Shown in pieces: positions 1-8,535 of a DNA stretch of 42,671 nt. The notes beneath the pieces are model-generated. The model was not told the DNA's origin, ran no database searches, and saw only the letters and a program-made list of their open reading frames with translations. The translations under genes and the position numbers were made by a program. Numbering within the stretch: the first letter of the stretch is position 1; the number at the start of each line of letters is the position of its first letter. The stretch comes from Fusicatenibacter sp. (GTDB lineage Bacteria; Bacillota; Clostridia; Lachnospirales; Lachnospiraceae), in NCBI GenBank assembly GCA_017887445.1, contig JAGHIA010000120.1, forward strand, positions 1-42,671, given 5' to 3'.

Positions 1-111
1 ATCCCATGTGAAAGCAGTAAGACCCCTTGAAGACGACGAGGTAGATAGGGCAGAGGTGGAAGCACAGCAATGTGTGGAGCTGACTGTTACTAATCGGTCG
101 AGGGTTTGACC
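1..111 (+). rRNA. 23S ribosomal RNA, 3' end (partial)
   Basis: The first 111 bases match the conserved 3' end of bacterial 23S rRNA, including the GACTGTTACTAATCGGTCGA segment at about 83-102. The 5' part lies outside the window. The exact mature end is estimated from the terminal helix. No 5S rRNA gene is recognisable in the following 330 bases. Confidence 0.93.
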
Positions 112-311
112 AGGAGGCAGGGTGGAAAGCGAAGGAGAGTACAAAGAAATGTAGGAACCGGAGCGAAAAAGAAAGCCTGCCAGGTCTTGTGTTCCAGAAT
201 AGACAGTTTGATGGATAGAAATTGTATATGTGGTTTTGAAGGTATATCGTGAAAGGCTTTGGAGAAATCCAGAGTCTTTTTTTGCGTATGTTTCGGAAAG
301 CATTCCTTCCG

Positions 312-359
312 AAAACACTCCAAAACCGGGCGGGATACCAACGGGTTTTGGAGTGTTTT
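312..359. repeat. Perfect 16-bp inverted repeat in the 23S-queT spacer, possible terminator
   Basis: The arms AAAACACTCCAAAACC (312-327) and its exact complement (344-359) flank a 16-base loop. A weaker hairpin, TTTCGGAA/TTCCGAAA, lies just before it. The position between the end of the rRNA operon and the convergent queT gene suits a two-way terminator, although there is no clean T-tract after the plus-strand arm. The rest of 112-446 holds no gene I can support. Confidence 0.5.
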
Positions 360-446
360 CCAAAAAAACAAGGTTATCTTTCGAATATGGTTGCTTTGGG
401 CATACCTTTGAATACTTTTGAAATCGTGTTTTTGCGCTGTGATCTT

Positions 447-941
447 TTATCGTGTGGAAGAGGGAAAAATCTGTGCCCGGTACTTTTCAAGCACGGTGGC
501 CAGAAGAAGTCCCAGGACGCCGCAGGAGATCACCTCTCCGATTCCGACGGTAAGCATCAGAAAGGGAACAGGCAGAAGAATACTGTAGGCGTAGCGAAGA
601 ACAAGCGGAACAATGATCGTATTGGAGAGGATCGGAGGAAGTGGCGCAAGAAAGCGGCTGCGGCGGCGCAGAAAGTAAGTTCCCACTGCGCCGAGCAGCG
701 TAGCGATACTTCCGAAGAGGATGTCGGGAAGCACGGCGCCTCCCAGAAAATTTCCCAGCAGGCAGCCGATAAATAACCCCGGGACTGCCGCAGGCGTAAA
801 AGCAGGGAGAATCGTCAGCGCTTCGGAAATCCGCACCTGGATCTCACCGAAGCCAAACGGCGCGAACAGGAATGTCAGCACTACATAGACTGCCGCGATC
901 ATGGCGGCCTGTACTATATAAAATACGCGCATATGTTTCAT
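447..941 (-). CDS. queT: QueT family transporter (queuosine precursor ECF S component)
   Basis: This 164-residue, strongly hydrophobic protein has five or six predicted membrane segments. It carries the family pattern near residues 25-60 (FAPFGFGEIQVRISEAL, then GLFIGCLLGNF). QueT proteins are substrate-binding S components of energy-coupling-factor importers and take up queuosine precursors with a shared EcfAA'T module, which is not in this window. The start is supported by GAAAGGA seven bases upstream of ATG (939-941). The gene follows tRNA-Pro on the same strand, about 100 bases past a terminator. I saw no preQ1 riboswitch in the 64 bases between terminator and gene, though such leaders are common in front of family members. 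Confidence 0.88.
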   Translation of the reverse strand: MKHMRVFYIVQAAMIAAVYVVLTFLFAPFGFGEIQVRISEALTILPAFTPAAVPGLFIGCLLGNFLGGAVLPDILFGSIATLLGAVGTYFLRRRSRFLAPLPPILSNTIIVPLVLRYAYSILLPVPFLMLTVGIGEVISCGVLGLLLATVLEKYRAQIFPSSTR

Positions 942-1012
942 GGTTTTTCCTTTCGTGATTGGTTATAAAATGACGCTTATAAAATGTCGCATACAAAGTG
1001 ACGCATAAAAAA

Positions 1013-1037
1013 ACTGCCAATGAAAATCATTGGCAGT
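1013..1037 (-). terminator. Rho-independent terminator after tRNA-Pro
   Basis: Read on the minus strand, ACTGCCAATGA and TCATTGGCAGT form an 11-bp stem with a 3-base loop, followed by a run of seven T. It lies six bases past the tRNA. Confidence 0.9.
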
Positions 1038-1042
1038 CAAAG

Positions 1043-1116
1043 TCGAAGCGACGGGATTCGAACCCACGACCTCTGCGTCCCGAACGCAGCGCTCTACCAA
1101 ACTGAGCCACGCTTCG
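1043..1116 (-). tRNA. tRNA-Pro (anticodon CGG)
   Basis: The cloverleaf is complete: acceptor stem CGAAGCG/CGCTTCG, D-stem GCTC/GAGC, anticodon stem CTGCG/CGCAG with loop TTCGGGA, and T-loop TTCGAAT. The discriminator base is A and CCA is not encoded. The loop gives anticodon CGG. Confidence 0.95.
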
Positions 1117-1222
1117 ATTTTGTTTTGGACCATTCGGCCCGTCAACAGTAGCTATTATATGCTATGTGGAGGAAAATGTCAATACTAAAATTAAAAAAAT
1201 TTTATTCCTGCAGTCTGCACGC

Positions 1223-1355
1223 GTAACTATTCAGCCAGGTCTGCGCATTTACTGCGCAGACCGTATGAAAACGTAATGTCTGCGGGCATCCGGCCCATCG
1301 CGAAGCGGTTTTTAATGGCCGGATGCAGTAACTATTCGGCTGGCTGAATAGTTAC
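1223..1355 (+). repeat. Family A intergenic palindromic element, full-length copy
   Basis: This 133-bp element is bounded by GTAACTATTCAGCC (1223-1236) and its exact complement (1342-1355). Inside are three hairpins: GGTCTGCGCA/TGCGCAGACC (1238-1262), GCATCCGGCC/GGCCGGATGC (about 1287-1326), and a terminal palindrome around GCAGTAACTATTC. No coding potential is visible. Related or partial copies occur near 10481, 15774, 17165, 18872, 24231, 26232, 32843, 33040, 33964, 40785 and 42468. It could be a REP-like or MITE-like element. Confidence 0.75.
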
Positions 1356-1521
1356 TGCACGCCCCGCTTTGCGTGGAACTGCCATTTAAAGGCCGGCTGT
1401 AAACACGCTCCAGCGTGGCCTGATAAAAAGGTGGAGTATTTTCCTGTTTAATGGTATCATGAAAATAGCAAAAGATCGAAGCGGTAACCGCAAGACAAAA
1501 GAGAACAGAAGGAGGTATTTT

Positions 1522-2907
1522 ATGGCGAAGTACAGGTGCAGTGTCTGTGGGTATATTTTTGATGAGGAGAAGGAGGGCATGAAGTTTTCCCAGCTGAAGG
1601 AATGCCCCGTCTGCCATCAGCCGGCCAGCGCATTTGCGCTTTATGAGGAAGTAAAGCAGGAACAAAAGGCTGCGGCGGCGAGAAAACTGGATTATCCCAG
1701 AGAGTATGCGCGGACAGACGAGAGCTGCCGTTACATGAAGGAGATCCACGAGATGGCGGTGACGGGAAAATCCATCTCTGCTGCCATGGGAACGCGGATG
1801 CCTATGCCGTCCTGGGATGACATCCTGATTCTGGGCGCGCAGCTGGACCCGATGCCTTTGGACGAACATGCCAGCGTGAACACGAAAACCGTCATAGGAA
1901 AACGGGCAAAACGGCCGATGGTGCTGGAACATCCGGTGTATATTTCTCATATGTCCTTCGGCGCCCTGTCCAGGGAGGCGAAGGTTTCCCTGGCGAAAGG
2001 CGCGGCTATGGCAGGCGCCGCCATGTGTTCCGGAGAAGGCGGGATCCTTCCGGAAGAGATGCAGGCGGCAAAAACGTATATTTTTGAGTATGTGGCCAAC
2101 GCCTACAGTGTAACGCCGGAAAATCTCCGCAATGCGGATGCCATTGAGATCAAGATCGGTCAGGGGACCAAGCCGGGAATGGGCGGTCATCTGCCCGGCG
2201 AGAAGGTGACGGCGGAGATCGGAAGAATACGCAACCGGCCGGCAGGGCAGGATATTATCGCGCCCTCCAGATTTCCGGGGATTGAGACAAAGGAGGATCT
2301 GAAAACGCTGATCAGTCAGCTGCGGATGGCGTCCGACGGAAGGCCCATTGGCGTGAAGATCGCCGCGGGAAGGATTGAGAGGGATCTGGAATTCTGTGTG
2401 TATGGCGAGCCGGATTTTATCACCATCGACGGCAGAGGCGGCGCCACAGGTTCTTCGCCGCTGATGCTGCGGGAGGCATCCAGTGTGCCTACGATCTATG
2501 CCCTTCACCGGGCGCGGAAGTATCTGGACAGCATCCACTCGGACATCAGTCTTGTGATCACCGGCGGTCTTCGGGTGTCCGCGGACTTTGCCAAGGCGAT
2601 CGCCATGGGCGCGGACGCGGTGGCGGTGGCTTCCGCGGCGCTGATCGCCATGGCGTGCCAGCAGTACCGGATCTGCGGAACGGGTATGTGCCCGGTGGGC
2701 GTGGCGACGCAGGATCCGGATCTGAGAGAGCGGCTGAAGGAGGACGTGGCTGCCCAGAGAGTCGCCAATTTCCTGAAGGTTTCCCTGGAGGAGCTGAAAA
2801 TGTTCGCGAGAGTCACGGGACATGAGAATCTCCACGATCTGAGCGTGGACGACCTTTGCACGGTCAGCAGGGAAATCAGCGAGTATACCGATATTCCTCA
2901 CGCGTAA
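1522..2907 (+). CDS. Rubredoxin / FMN-binding glutamate synthase-like protein
   Basis: The 461-residue protein has two parts. Residues 1-40 are rubredoxin-like with paired cysteines at 6, 9, 28 and 31, expected to bind one iron. Residues from about 100 onward match the FMN-binding barrel of glutamate synthase large subunits, including GQGTKPGMGGHLPGEKV and IDGRGGATGSSP. Cysteines 379, 385 and 390 are spaced CX5CX4C, as in the 3Fe-4S site of glutamate synthase. The amidotransferase domain of full GltB is absent, so glutamine-dependent activity would need a partner. The true substrate is unknown. The start at 1522 was chosen over in-frame codons near 1459 because GGAGG sits six bases upstream and the rubredoxin fold begins there. 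Confidence 0.88.
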   Translation: MAKYRCSVCGYIFDEEKEGMKFSQLKECPVCHQPASAFALYEEVKQEQKAAAARKLDYPREYARTDESCRYMKEIHEMAVTGKSISAAMGTRMPMPSWDDILILGAQLDPMPLDEHASVNTKTVIGKRAKRPMVLEHPVYISHMSFGALSREAKVSLAKGAAMAGAAMCSGEGGILPEEMQAAKTYIFEYVANAYSVTPENLRNADAIEIKIGQGTKPGMGGHLPGEKVTAEIGRIRNRPAGQDIIAPSRFPGIETKEDLKTLISQLRMASDGRPIGVKIAAGRIERDLEFCVYGEPDFITIDGRGGATGSSPLMLREASSVPTIYALHRARKYLDSIHSDISLVITGGLRVSADFAKAIAMGADAVAVASAALIAMACQQYRICGTGMCPVGVATQDPDLRERLKEDVAAQRVANFLKVSLEELKMFARVTGHENLHDLSVDDLCTVSREISEYTDIPHA

Positions 2908-2943
2908 AAAACAGGAGGAAAGATAAGCGGTAACCGAAGAATA

Positions 2944-3048
2944 ATAAGCAGAAGCGCAAAGACAAGCGGATGCACAGGATAAGCAGAGGCGCAAAGGCAA
3001 GAGGATACATAGAATAAGCAGAGACGCAAAGATAGGCGGAAGCAGAAA
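2944..3048 (+). repeat. Three tandem copies of a 35-bp repeat
   Basis: Units start at 2944, 2979 and 3014, each opening with ATAAGCAGA and containing CGCAAAG. They diverge by a few bases. The last unit ends in GCAGAAA, and AAAGG at its edge is the likely ribosome site of the next gene (ATG 3054). The array fills the gap between two genes. Confidence 0.85.
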
Positions 3049-3053
3049 GGATT

Positions 3054-4475
3054 ATGGGAAATATGAGGATCAGACGGCGGATTTTGGCATCGGCGGCAGT
3101 GCTGTTTCTTTTTCTGGCGGCATATGTTCTGGCGGCGGCCTGCCCTTATCTGGAACACCGGCAGGTCAGCCAGGAGTTCCGGGAGCAGATCGGGCGCACG
3201 GAATTTTACGGCGACGGTCCCGGCGGCGAGCGGGTGGCCTATGTGGACGACAATACCCAGGCGCTGCTTTTACGGCTGCAGATGATCGAGTCTGCCAGGG
3301 AGGAGGTGATCCTTTCCACGTTTGATTTTAACGACGACGAGAGCGGGAAGGATATGCTCGGCGCCCTGCGCCACGCGGCCGGACGGGGTGTGCAGGTGAA
3401 GATACTGGTAGATGGCCTGAGCGGATTTCTCGATCTGCGGGGCAGCGAATGGTTCCAGGCTCTTGCGCTGGAGGAAAATGTCCGGATCCGTGTCTACAAT
3501 CCGGTGGATCTGCTGAAACCCTGGAGGCTGCAGGCAAGACTCCACGACAAGTATCTGATGGTGGATGACCGGCTGTATCTTCTGGGCGGGCGGAATACGA
3601 CGGATTTGTTTCTCGGAGACTACTCCCAGAAGCCGAACATTGACCGGGAGCTGCTGGTATACCGGAAGGAACAGTCCGAGAACGATTCCTTTTGCCAGCT
3701 GAACGCGTATTTCGATCAGGTCTGGGAGCTGGCGTGCAGCAGGGAGTATGTCTGCGGAGAGGAAACGGAGAAGATCAAAGAGGCGGCGGACCGGCTGGAG
3801 GAGCGTTACGAACAGCTGACTGACCGCTGGCCGCAGATCCGGACGGAGCCGGACTGGGAAACGCTGACCATGGAGACGGAAAAGATCACGCTGCTTTCCA
3901 ATCCGGTGGAGCCAAAGAACAAGGCGCCTCATATGTGGTACGCATTGAACCAGCTGATGGGCAGCGGGGAGCGGATCACAATCTATACGCCGTATATTAT
4001 CTGCGGCGAGGAGATGTACAGGGATCTGGAACAGCTCTGCGATGATACGGAGCAGATGGAGATCATCACCAACGACGCGGCAGGCGGCGCCAATCCCTGG
4101 GGATGCACGGATTATATGAACCAGAAGGAACGGATCTGGGCCACCGGGGTGACCGTATATGAGTACCTGGGAGACCATTCTTTGCACACAAAGGCAGTGC
4201 TGGTGGACGACCGCATCAGCGTGGTGGGGTCTTATAATATGGATATGCGCAGTACCTACCAGGATACGGAGTTGATGCTGGCGGTGGACTCCAGGGAACT
4301 GAACGAAAGGATTCGTGAGGAAGCCGCGCGGGATAAGACGTTCAGCCGGTACAGAACCTCCGGGGACAGATATGTGAGCGGAGAAAATTACCGGCCAAAG
4401 GAGCTGTCCTGGCAGAAGAAACTATATTACGGCCTGTTCCGGGTCATCACGGTCCCCATCCGGAAATTTCTCTAG
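3054..4475 (+). CDS. Membrane-anchored phospholipase D / cardiolipin synthase-like protein
   Basis: The 473-residue protein begins with a single membrane segment (residues about 8-28) and then has two phospholipase-D catalytic halves. The first HKD motif has H164 and K166 (HDKYLMVDD, then GGRN). The second has H378 and K380 (HTKAVLVDD, then GSYNMDMRS). The family forms a covalent histidine intermediate and hydrolyses or transfers phosphatidyl groups. With one anchor and the domains outside the membrane, a cardiolipin-synthase-like or phosphodiesterase role is plausible, but the substrate cannot be read from sequence. The start follows AAAGG by three bases, a rather tight spacing. A terminator follows at about 4597. 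Confidence 0.85.
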   Translation: MGNMRIRRRILASAAVLFLFLAAYVLAAACPYLEHRQVSQEFREQIGRTEFYGDGPGGERVAYVDDNTQALLLRLQMIESAREEVILSTFDFNDDESGKDMLGALRHAAGRGVQVKILVDGLSGFLDLRGSEWFQALALEENVRIRVYNPVDLLKPWRLQARLHDKYLMVDDRLYLLGGRNTTDLFLGDYSQKPNIDRELLVYRKEQSENDSFCQLNAYFDQVWELACSREYVCGEETEKIKEAADRLEERYEQLTDRWPQIRTEPDWETLTMETEKITLLSNPVEPKNKAPHMWYALNQLMGSGERITIYTPYIICGEEMYRDLEQLCDDTEQMEIITNDAAGGANPWGCTDYMNQKERIWATGVTVYEYLGDHSLHTKAVLVDDRISVVGSYNMDMRSTYQDTELMLAVDSRELNERIREEAARDKTFSRYRTSGDRYVSGENYRPKELSWQKKLYYGLFRVITVPIRKFL

Positions 4476-4572
4476 AGTATGTCTGAACATTGCAGGAATG
4501 AATTTTCAAACATGCTCCGGATTCCCGAAAAGAGGGACATGCAGATTGCAGAAAGCAATGTTCAAATACGCT
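4476..4572. repeat. Family B palindromic element
   Basis: AGTATGTCTGAACATTGC at 4476 is matched in inverted form at 4555-4572, with 15 of 18 bases complementary. Inside lies TGAATTTTCAAACATGCTC, the core of the same family seen at 8446, 38071 and 40611. It starts directly at the stop codon of the preceding gene. Confidence 0.6.
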
Positions 4573-4596
4573 TTGGCGAATAAAAGGTAAAAACGA

Positions 4597-4656
4597 AAAG
4601 GCTGTCGCGCAGAGTCATGGGCGGATTGCTTCCGTGCCGGGCGCGCAGCTTTTTTT
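4597..4656 (+). terminator. Probable terminator after the phospholipase-D-like gene
   Basis: AAAAGGCTGTCGCGC (4597-4610) pairs imperfectly with GCGCGCAGCTTTTTTT (4641-4656), giving a G+C-rich stem followed by seven T. Confidence 0.65.
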
Positions 4657-4677
4657 CGTGGAAAATATACAAGAACA

Positions 4678-4753
4678 CCGGTAAATTTATAGGGTTTACC
4701 GGGATTTTTTCTGAATTTTACCCGGATGAATTTTATCGGGCGATATGAGATAA
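4678..4753 (+). promoter_or_regulatory. Candidate regulator-binding region before the first sensor kinase gene
   Basis: CCGGTAAA (4678-4685) and TTTACCGG (4695-4702) form a perfect inverted repeat. TTTTACCCGGA follows at 4716-4726, then TTTTATCGGG (4731-4740), and a possible -10 GATAAT near 4748. The 11-mer TTTTACCCGGA recurs exactly at 8536-8546, before the binding-protein gene of the same locus. Binding by the adjacent AraC-type regulator is inference. Confidence 0.5.
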
Positions 4754-4795
4754 TGTACTATGATACCATCTGCAAAAAAGGAACAAGGTGAAAGT

Positions 4796-6616
4796 ATGGG
4801 CAGAATTAAGAAAATGGCGGAAAAGATGGACACCTTTCTGCAGAGGTGGCTGGAAAAACTGAATCTTACGAGAAAAATGCTGGTGTTGTACCTGGGATGT
4901 GTGATGGCGCCGCTGGTGATCACGGATACCTTTGTGTTCTGGAGCATTGTGCGCTCGGAACAGGACAATGTGCGGCATGAGATGGAGAACGTCGTCAGCG
5001 CCGTGGAATATAATCTGAAGACAGAGGTGGAGCGGGCGGCGACGCTGGGCAAGAGCATTTATCTGAACAGCTATATCAATGAATTTCTGACGAGGAATTA
5101 TGATTCGGAACTGGAATTCTACAACGCTTATCTGGCGTTTATGGAGGATACCCTTTTTGAGAGCAGTCTTGGGAGCCAGCAGATGAAGATCGTGATGTAC
5201 GCGGACAACCCTACGATTGTCAGCGGCAGTGAATTTCATCAGCTCGGGCGGGTGAAAAATACGGAATGGTATCAGGAATTCAGTCAGTATGACCAGGATG
5301 TTATGCTTCACTGCTATTATGACACCTCCGGGCTTCTGGAGGCGTCTCCGTCGCGGAAGGTTTCGCTGATCCGCAGGCTGAATCTTTATCAGAGAGACGG
5401 CTGTGAGAAGGTGCTGAAGATCGATCTGGATTACAGCGGAATGATCCGCACACTGGAAAGTATGAAATACGACTTTCCCGTGTATGTCTGTGAGGATGGA
5501 AAGGCACTGCTGTCCAACCGGAGCGACCAGGGAATGCTCAAACCTCTCGAGCCGTTCGCGAAACGGCAGGAGGCCGCTTATTCCCATGAATTCCAGCTTT
5601 ATGGGCAGGAGATAGAAATTTACGTCCTGCAGACCAGGAATAACATGCTGTATTACATAGAAAAAAATCTGCCGATGGTAATCTTTCTGGTGTGCATCAA
5701 CGTGTTGCTGCCATGGCTGCTGGTGCGCAATATCAACCGGTCGCTGACCCACCGGATCACGAAGCTTGGCCAGGTGTTCTCCAGAGGCTGCGAAGCGGAG
5801 GAGCTGTCGCTGGTGGAGCAGGTGACCGGAAACGACGAGATTGCGGTCCTGATGCGGAATTATAACTGGATGGCAGCGAGGCAGAACGAACTGGTGCAGA
5901 CGGTTTACAAGGAGAAGCTGAAGGAACGGGAGACGGATATCGCCAGGCAGAACGCGGAGCTTCTGGCGCTGCACAGCCAGATCAATCCCCACTTCCTGTT
6001 CAACGCCCTGGAGAGTATCCGGATGCACAGCTTTCTGAAGAAAGAATACGAGACGGCGCATATGGTGGAGATGCTGGCGGTCATGGAGCGCCAGAACGTA
6101 GACTGGGGAAACGACGATGTGACTGTCAAGGAAGAGGTGGGATTTGTACAGGCGTACCTGGAGCTGCAGAAGTACAGGTTCGGGGAGCGCATGTCTTATC
6201 AGATAGAGGTGGAGGACGCATGCAGAATGTATGTGATCCCAAAGCTCAGTCTTGTGACCTTTGTGGAGAACGCGTGTGTCCACGGCATCGAGAGCAAAGT
6301 AGCGCCGGGCTGGGTGTTTGTGCGAGTTTACGAAAAACAGGGGCGGCTGTGCCTTGAAGTAGAGGATACAGGCGCCGGCATGGACGAAAAGACGCTGGAA
6401 CGTATGCGCGAGGATGTGGAAAATCTGAGCATCGAGAAGATCCGTCAGATGGAACACATCGGAGTCTGTAACGCCTGTCTGAGGCTGAAAATGATAAGCG
6501 GCAACGAGGTAAAGTTTCTGTTTGAGAGCGAACAGGGGGTCGGAAGCTGCGTGACAGTGAAGCTTCCTGTGGAAAGCCTCAGGAAAATCGAGCGTTCCGG
6601 ACGGAAGCGGACGTGA
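4796..6616 (+). CDS. YesM-type sensor histidine kinase of the xylan locus
   Basis: This is a 606-residue membrane sensor kinase. Membrane segments at about 22-46 and 290-315 enclose a roughly 240-residue outer sensing domain, followed by a HAMP linker. The phosphoacceptor lies in QINPHFLFNALES (H399), the hallmark of the His_kinase/YesM family. The ATPase domain has the N-box FVENACVHG (N492) and the DTGAGM loop. It should phosphorylate the regulator encoded 73 bases downstream. Such pairs in Clostridia and Bacillus sense oligosaccharides and switch on the adjacent importer. The start at 4796 was preferred over ATG 4760 because AAGGTG lies at the right distance only for the former. Confidence 0.9.
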   Translation: MGRIKKMAEKMDTFLQRWLEKLNLTRKMLVLYLGCVMAPLVITDTFVFWSIVRSEQDNVRHEMENVVSAVEYNLKTEVERAATLGKSIYLNSYINEFLTRNYDSELEFYNAYLAFMEDTLFESSLGSQQMKIVMYADNPTIVSGSEFHQLGRVKNTEWYQEFSQYDQDVMLHCYYDTSGLLEASPSRKVSLIRRLNLYQRDGCEKVLKIDLDYSGMIRTLESMKYDFPVYVCEDGKALLSNRSDQGMLKPLEPFAKRQEAAYSHEFQLYGQEIEIYVLQTRNNMLYYIEKNLPMVIFLVCINVLLPWLLVRNINRSLTHRITKLGQVFSRGCEAEELSLVEQVTGNDEIAVLMRNYNWMAARQNELVQTVYKEKLKERETDIARQNAELLALHSQINPHFLFNALESIRMHSFLKKEYETAHMVEMLAVMERQNVDWGNDDVTVKEEVGFVQAYLELQKYRFGERMSYQIEVEDACRMYVIPKLSLVTFVENACVHGIESKVAPGWVFVRVYEKQGRLCLEVEDTGAGMDEKTLERMREDVENLSIEKIRQMEHIGVCNACLRLKMISGNEVKFLFESEQGVGSCVTVKLPVESLRKIERSGRKRT

Positions 6617-6689
6617 GAGGCAGCAGTACGGCGTACGGCGCAGCCGGACCGTTACCGTGAGAGAACAGCGGCGAAAAGGAGGAGGGAGT

Positions 6690-8285
6690 ATGGTTAGGAT
6701 CTTACTTGTGGATGACGAACCATTTATTGTTCAGGGAATGAAGGCGATGATCGAGCAGGAAAGTCCGGCGTATGTGATCGCCGGCGAGGCCGCTGACGGT
6801 CAGGAAGCGCTGGAGTTCCTGAAACACAGGGAAGTGGACCTGATCATCGCGGACATACAGATGCCGGTGATGTCCGGTCTTGAGCTGCTGGAAACGATCC
6901 GCAAAGAAAAAATATCGGACGCCTATGTGATGATCCTCAGCGGCTACAGCGATTTTCAGTATGCCCAGCAGGCGCTCAGGTACGACTGTATCGATTATGT
7001 GCTGAAACCGGTGAAGCAGGAGGACTTAAGACGGGTGCTTGGGCAGGTGGAAAAGCTGAACCGCCAGAAGGAGGAACAGGAGGAGCGGGAGCAGATTCTG
7101 GAGCAGGCAATGCTGTCCGGAAGTATTTCCGCGGCGCTGACCGGAGACATGAGCAGTCAGGATCTGGAGTTTCTGGAACGGCATCTGCCCTTTTCCGGCC
7201 CGCTGCGGTATGTGGAGCTGGAGGAGGCAGAAACGGTCGAAATACCGGAACCGGAGCGAAAGCAGCGGGTACAGCGTCTATTTCTGGCCTGTCAGAGAAT
7301 CGTGGGAAAGCAGTGGGAGAACTGCTGCGTTATGGATAAGGCGCCGGACACGGGAAAACGCTGTGTGGGAATGCTTCTGGCCGCAGAGATGGCCAGCGGG
7401 AAGCAGCAGACGGAGCAAGAGTATCTTCAGGCGTTTCTGGAACGGCTGAAGACAGAGGAAGGGATTCTGGCGACGGCGTATGCGGGCAGCCGGGCAGAGG
7501 GACTTGACGGACTGGCGCAGTCACGGCGCACGGCAGCGATGGTGAAATCTCTGCGGGTATTTGGGGAACGCAGGGAGATTTTGTGGTACGAGGAGGAGCA
7601 GGAAAAGAGTCACGGGGAAAATGTGATCATCTGCAAGGATATCCTGGACGGCCTGGTCCGCGCGGCGGAGGAAAACGACAGGGAGGAGATCGGACGGAAG
7701 GTGGAGGAACTGTACCGCCAGGTGAGCAGCGCCGGGATGAACCGGCAGATGATGAACATGAACCTGAATTATCTCCTGTTTGAGCTGGCGCATCTGGCCA
7801 TGCAGCAGAACGATATGGTTTCTCAGGAGGAGGTGTTCTCGCGGATCCGGGGAAACGGCTTTGAGCTGCAGAAAATGCGGGGAGATCAGGAGTATGTGAA
7901 ACGGTTTGTCCGGGAGTACGCGGAGTATCTGGTTTCTCTGCGGAAAAAAGGCTCCAGAGGTGTTCTCGCAGAGGTGGAGAAGGAGATTGGCGAGCATTAC
8001 GCGGAGAACCTTACCCTGAAGGAGATGAGCCGCAAGTTTTTCGTGAACAGTGCCTACCTGGGACAGATGTTCAAGAAGAAACACGGGATTTCTTTTAAAG
8101 AGTACCTGAACAATTACCGGGTGGAGCAGGCGGCGGAGCTTCTGCTGCGCACGGACAAAAAGATTTATGAGATTGCCGAGGCGGTAGGATATCACGACCT
8201 GGATTATTTTATCAATCGTTTTATTGCCGTGAAAGGGTGCACGCCCTCCAGGTTCCGGAAGAAGACAAGGGAAGAGGAAGAATAG
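6690..8285 (+). CDS. YesN-type response regulator, AraC family
   Basis: The 531-residue protein has an N-terminal receiver domain (residues 1-120) with the acidic pair VDDE, phosphoacceptor D55 in DLIIADIQMP, and the conserved lysine in LKPV. A long middle region of unknown fold follows. Two AraC-type helix-turn-helix motifs occupy about residues 430-531 (LTLKEMSRKFFVNSAYLGQMF, EIAEAVGYHDLDYFINRF). It is the partner of the preceding kinase and a likely activator of the importer and xylanolytic genes downstream. AAAAGGAGGAGGG upstream of ATG 6690 fixes the start; a GTG at 6657 lacks such a site. Confidence 0.9.
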   Translation: MVRILLVDDEPFIVQGMKAMIEQESPAYVIAGEAADGQEALEFLKHREVDLIIADIQMPVMSGLELLETIRKEKISDAYVMILSGYSDFQYAQQALRYDCIDYVLKPVKQEDLRRVLGQVEKLNRQKEEQEEREQILEQAMLSGSISAALTGDMSSQDLEFLERHLPFSGPLRYVELEEAETVEIPEPERKQRVQRLFLACQRIVGKQWENCCVMDKAPDTGKRCVGMLLAAEMASGKQQTEQEYLQAFLERLKTEEGILATAYAGSRAEGLDGLAQSRRTAAMVKSLRVFGERREILWYEEEQEKSHGENVIICKDILDGLVRAAEENDREEIGRKVEELYRQVSSAGMNRQMMNMNLNYLLFELAHLAMQQNDMVSQEEVFSRIRGNGFELQKMRGDQEYVKRFVREYAEYLVSLRKKGSRGVLAEVEKEIGEHYAENLTLKEMSRKFFVNSAYLGQMFKKKHGISFKEYLNNYRVEQAAELLLRTDKKIYEIAEAVGYHDLDYFINRFIAVKGCTPSRFRKKTREEEE

Positions 8286-8320
8286 AAAACATAGAACATA
8301 AGACATAGAAAACATAGACG

Positions 8321-8365
8321 GCGGCTGTTGCTGTTTACAGCAGCCGCGAACACTTGTTGTTCGCG
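8321..8365 (+). terminator. Two overlapping hairpins after the regulator gene
   Basis: GCGGCTG/CAGCCGC (8321-8347) overlaps CGCGAACA/TGTTCGCG (8345-8365), so only one can form at a time. There is no T-tract. It may act as a terminator or processing site. Confidence 0.4.
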
Positions 8366-8445
8366 ATGTGAACCAGAAAACAGCCCCACGTTGACTACAG
8401 CGCTCCGGCGTCGGCAGCAGGGAAGAAAGATTTCAGCTTCCCAGA

Positions 8446-8512
8446 GCGTGTTTGAAAATTGTTCTCTGCAAACTGTGACGCACACTTTGCAGAAAGCGAT
8501 TTTCGAACACGC
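8446..8512. repeat. Family B palindromic element (short form)
   Basis: GCGTGTTTGAAAATTGTT is followed, after TCTGCAAA, a spacer and TTTGCAGA, by the inverted arm ending ATTTTCGAACACGC. This makes an imperfect hairpin of about 27 bp per arm. The ends match the elements at 4476, 38071 and 40611. Confidence 0.65.
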
Positions 8513-8535
8513 CTTAGCTGCCGGCGCCGGTATTT

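Noticed and set aside
112-446. 5S rRNA gene after 23S
   Set aside because: No segment resembles conserved 5S sequence or can fold into its three-arm structure.
942-1006. preQ1 riboswitch before queT
   Set aside because: Expected from family knowledge, but no matching pseudoknot pattern is visible in the short leader.
963-1145. 60-codon frame over the tRNA gene
   Set aside because: It reads through a complete tRNA-Pro cloverleaf and a terminator.
1312-3000. Long open frame on the minus strand opposite the glutamate-synthase-like gene
   Set aside because: Its product has no recognisable domain and is rich in Arg/His as expected for an antisense shadow; the plus-strand gene has clear motifs and a ribosome site.
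4733-6457. 574-codon minus-strand open frame opposite the first sensor kinase
   Set aside because: Shadow of the kinase gene; composition rich in His, Leu and Gln without domains.
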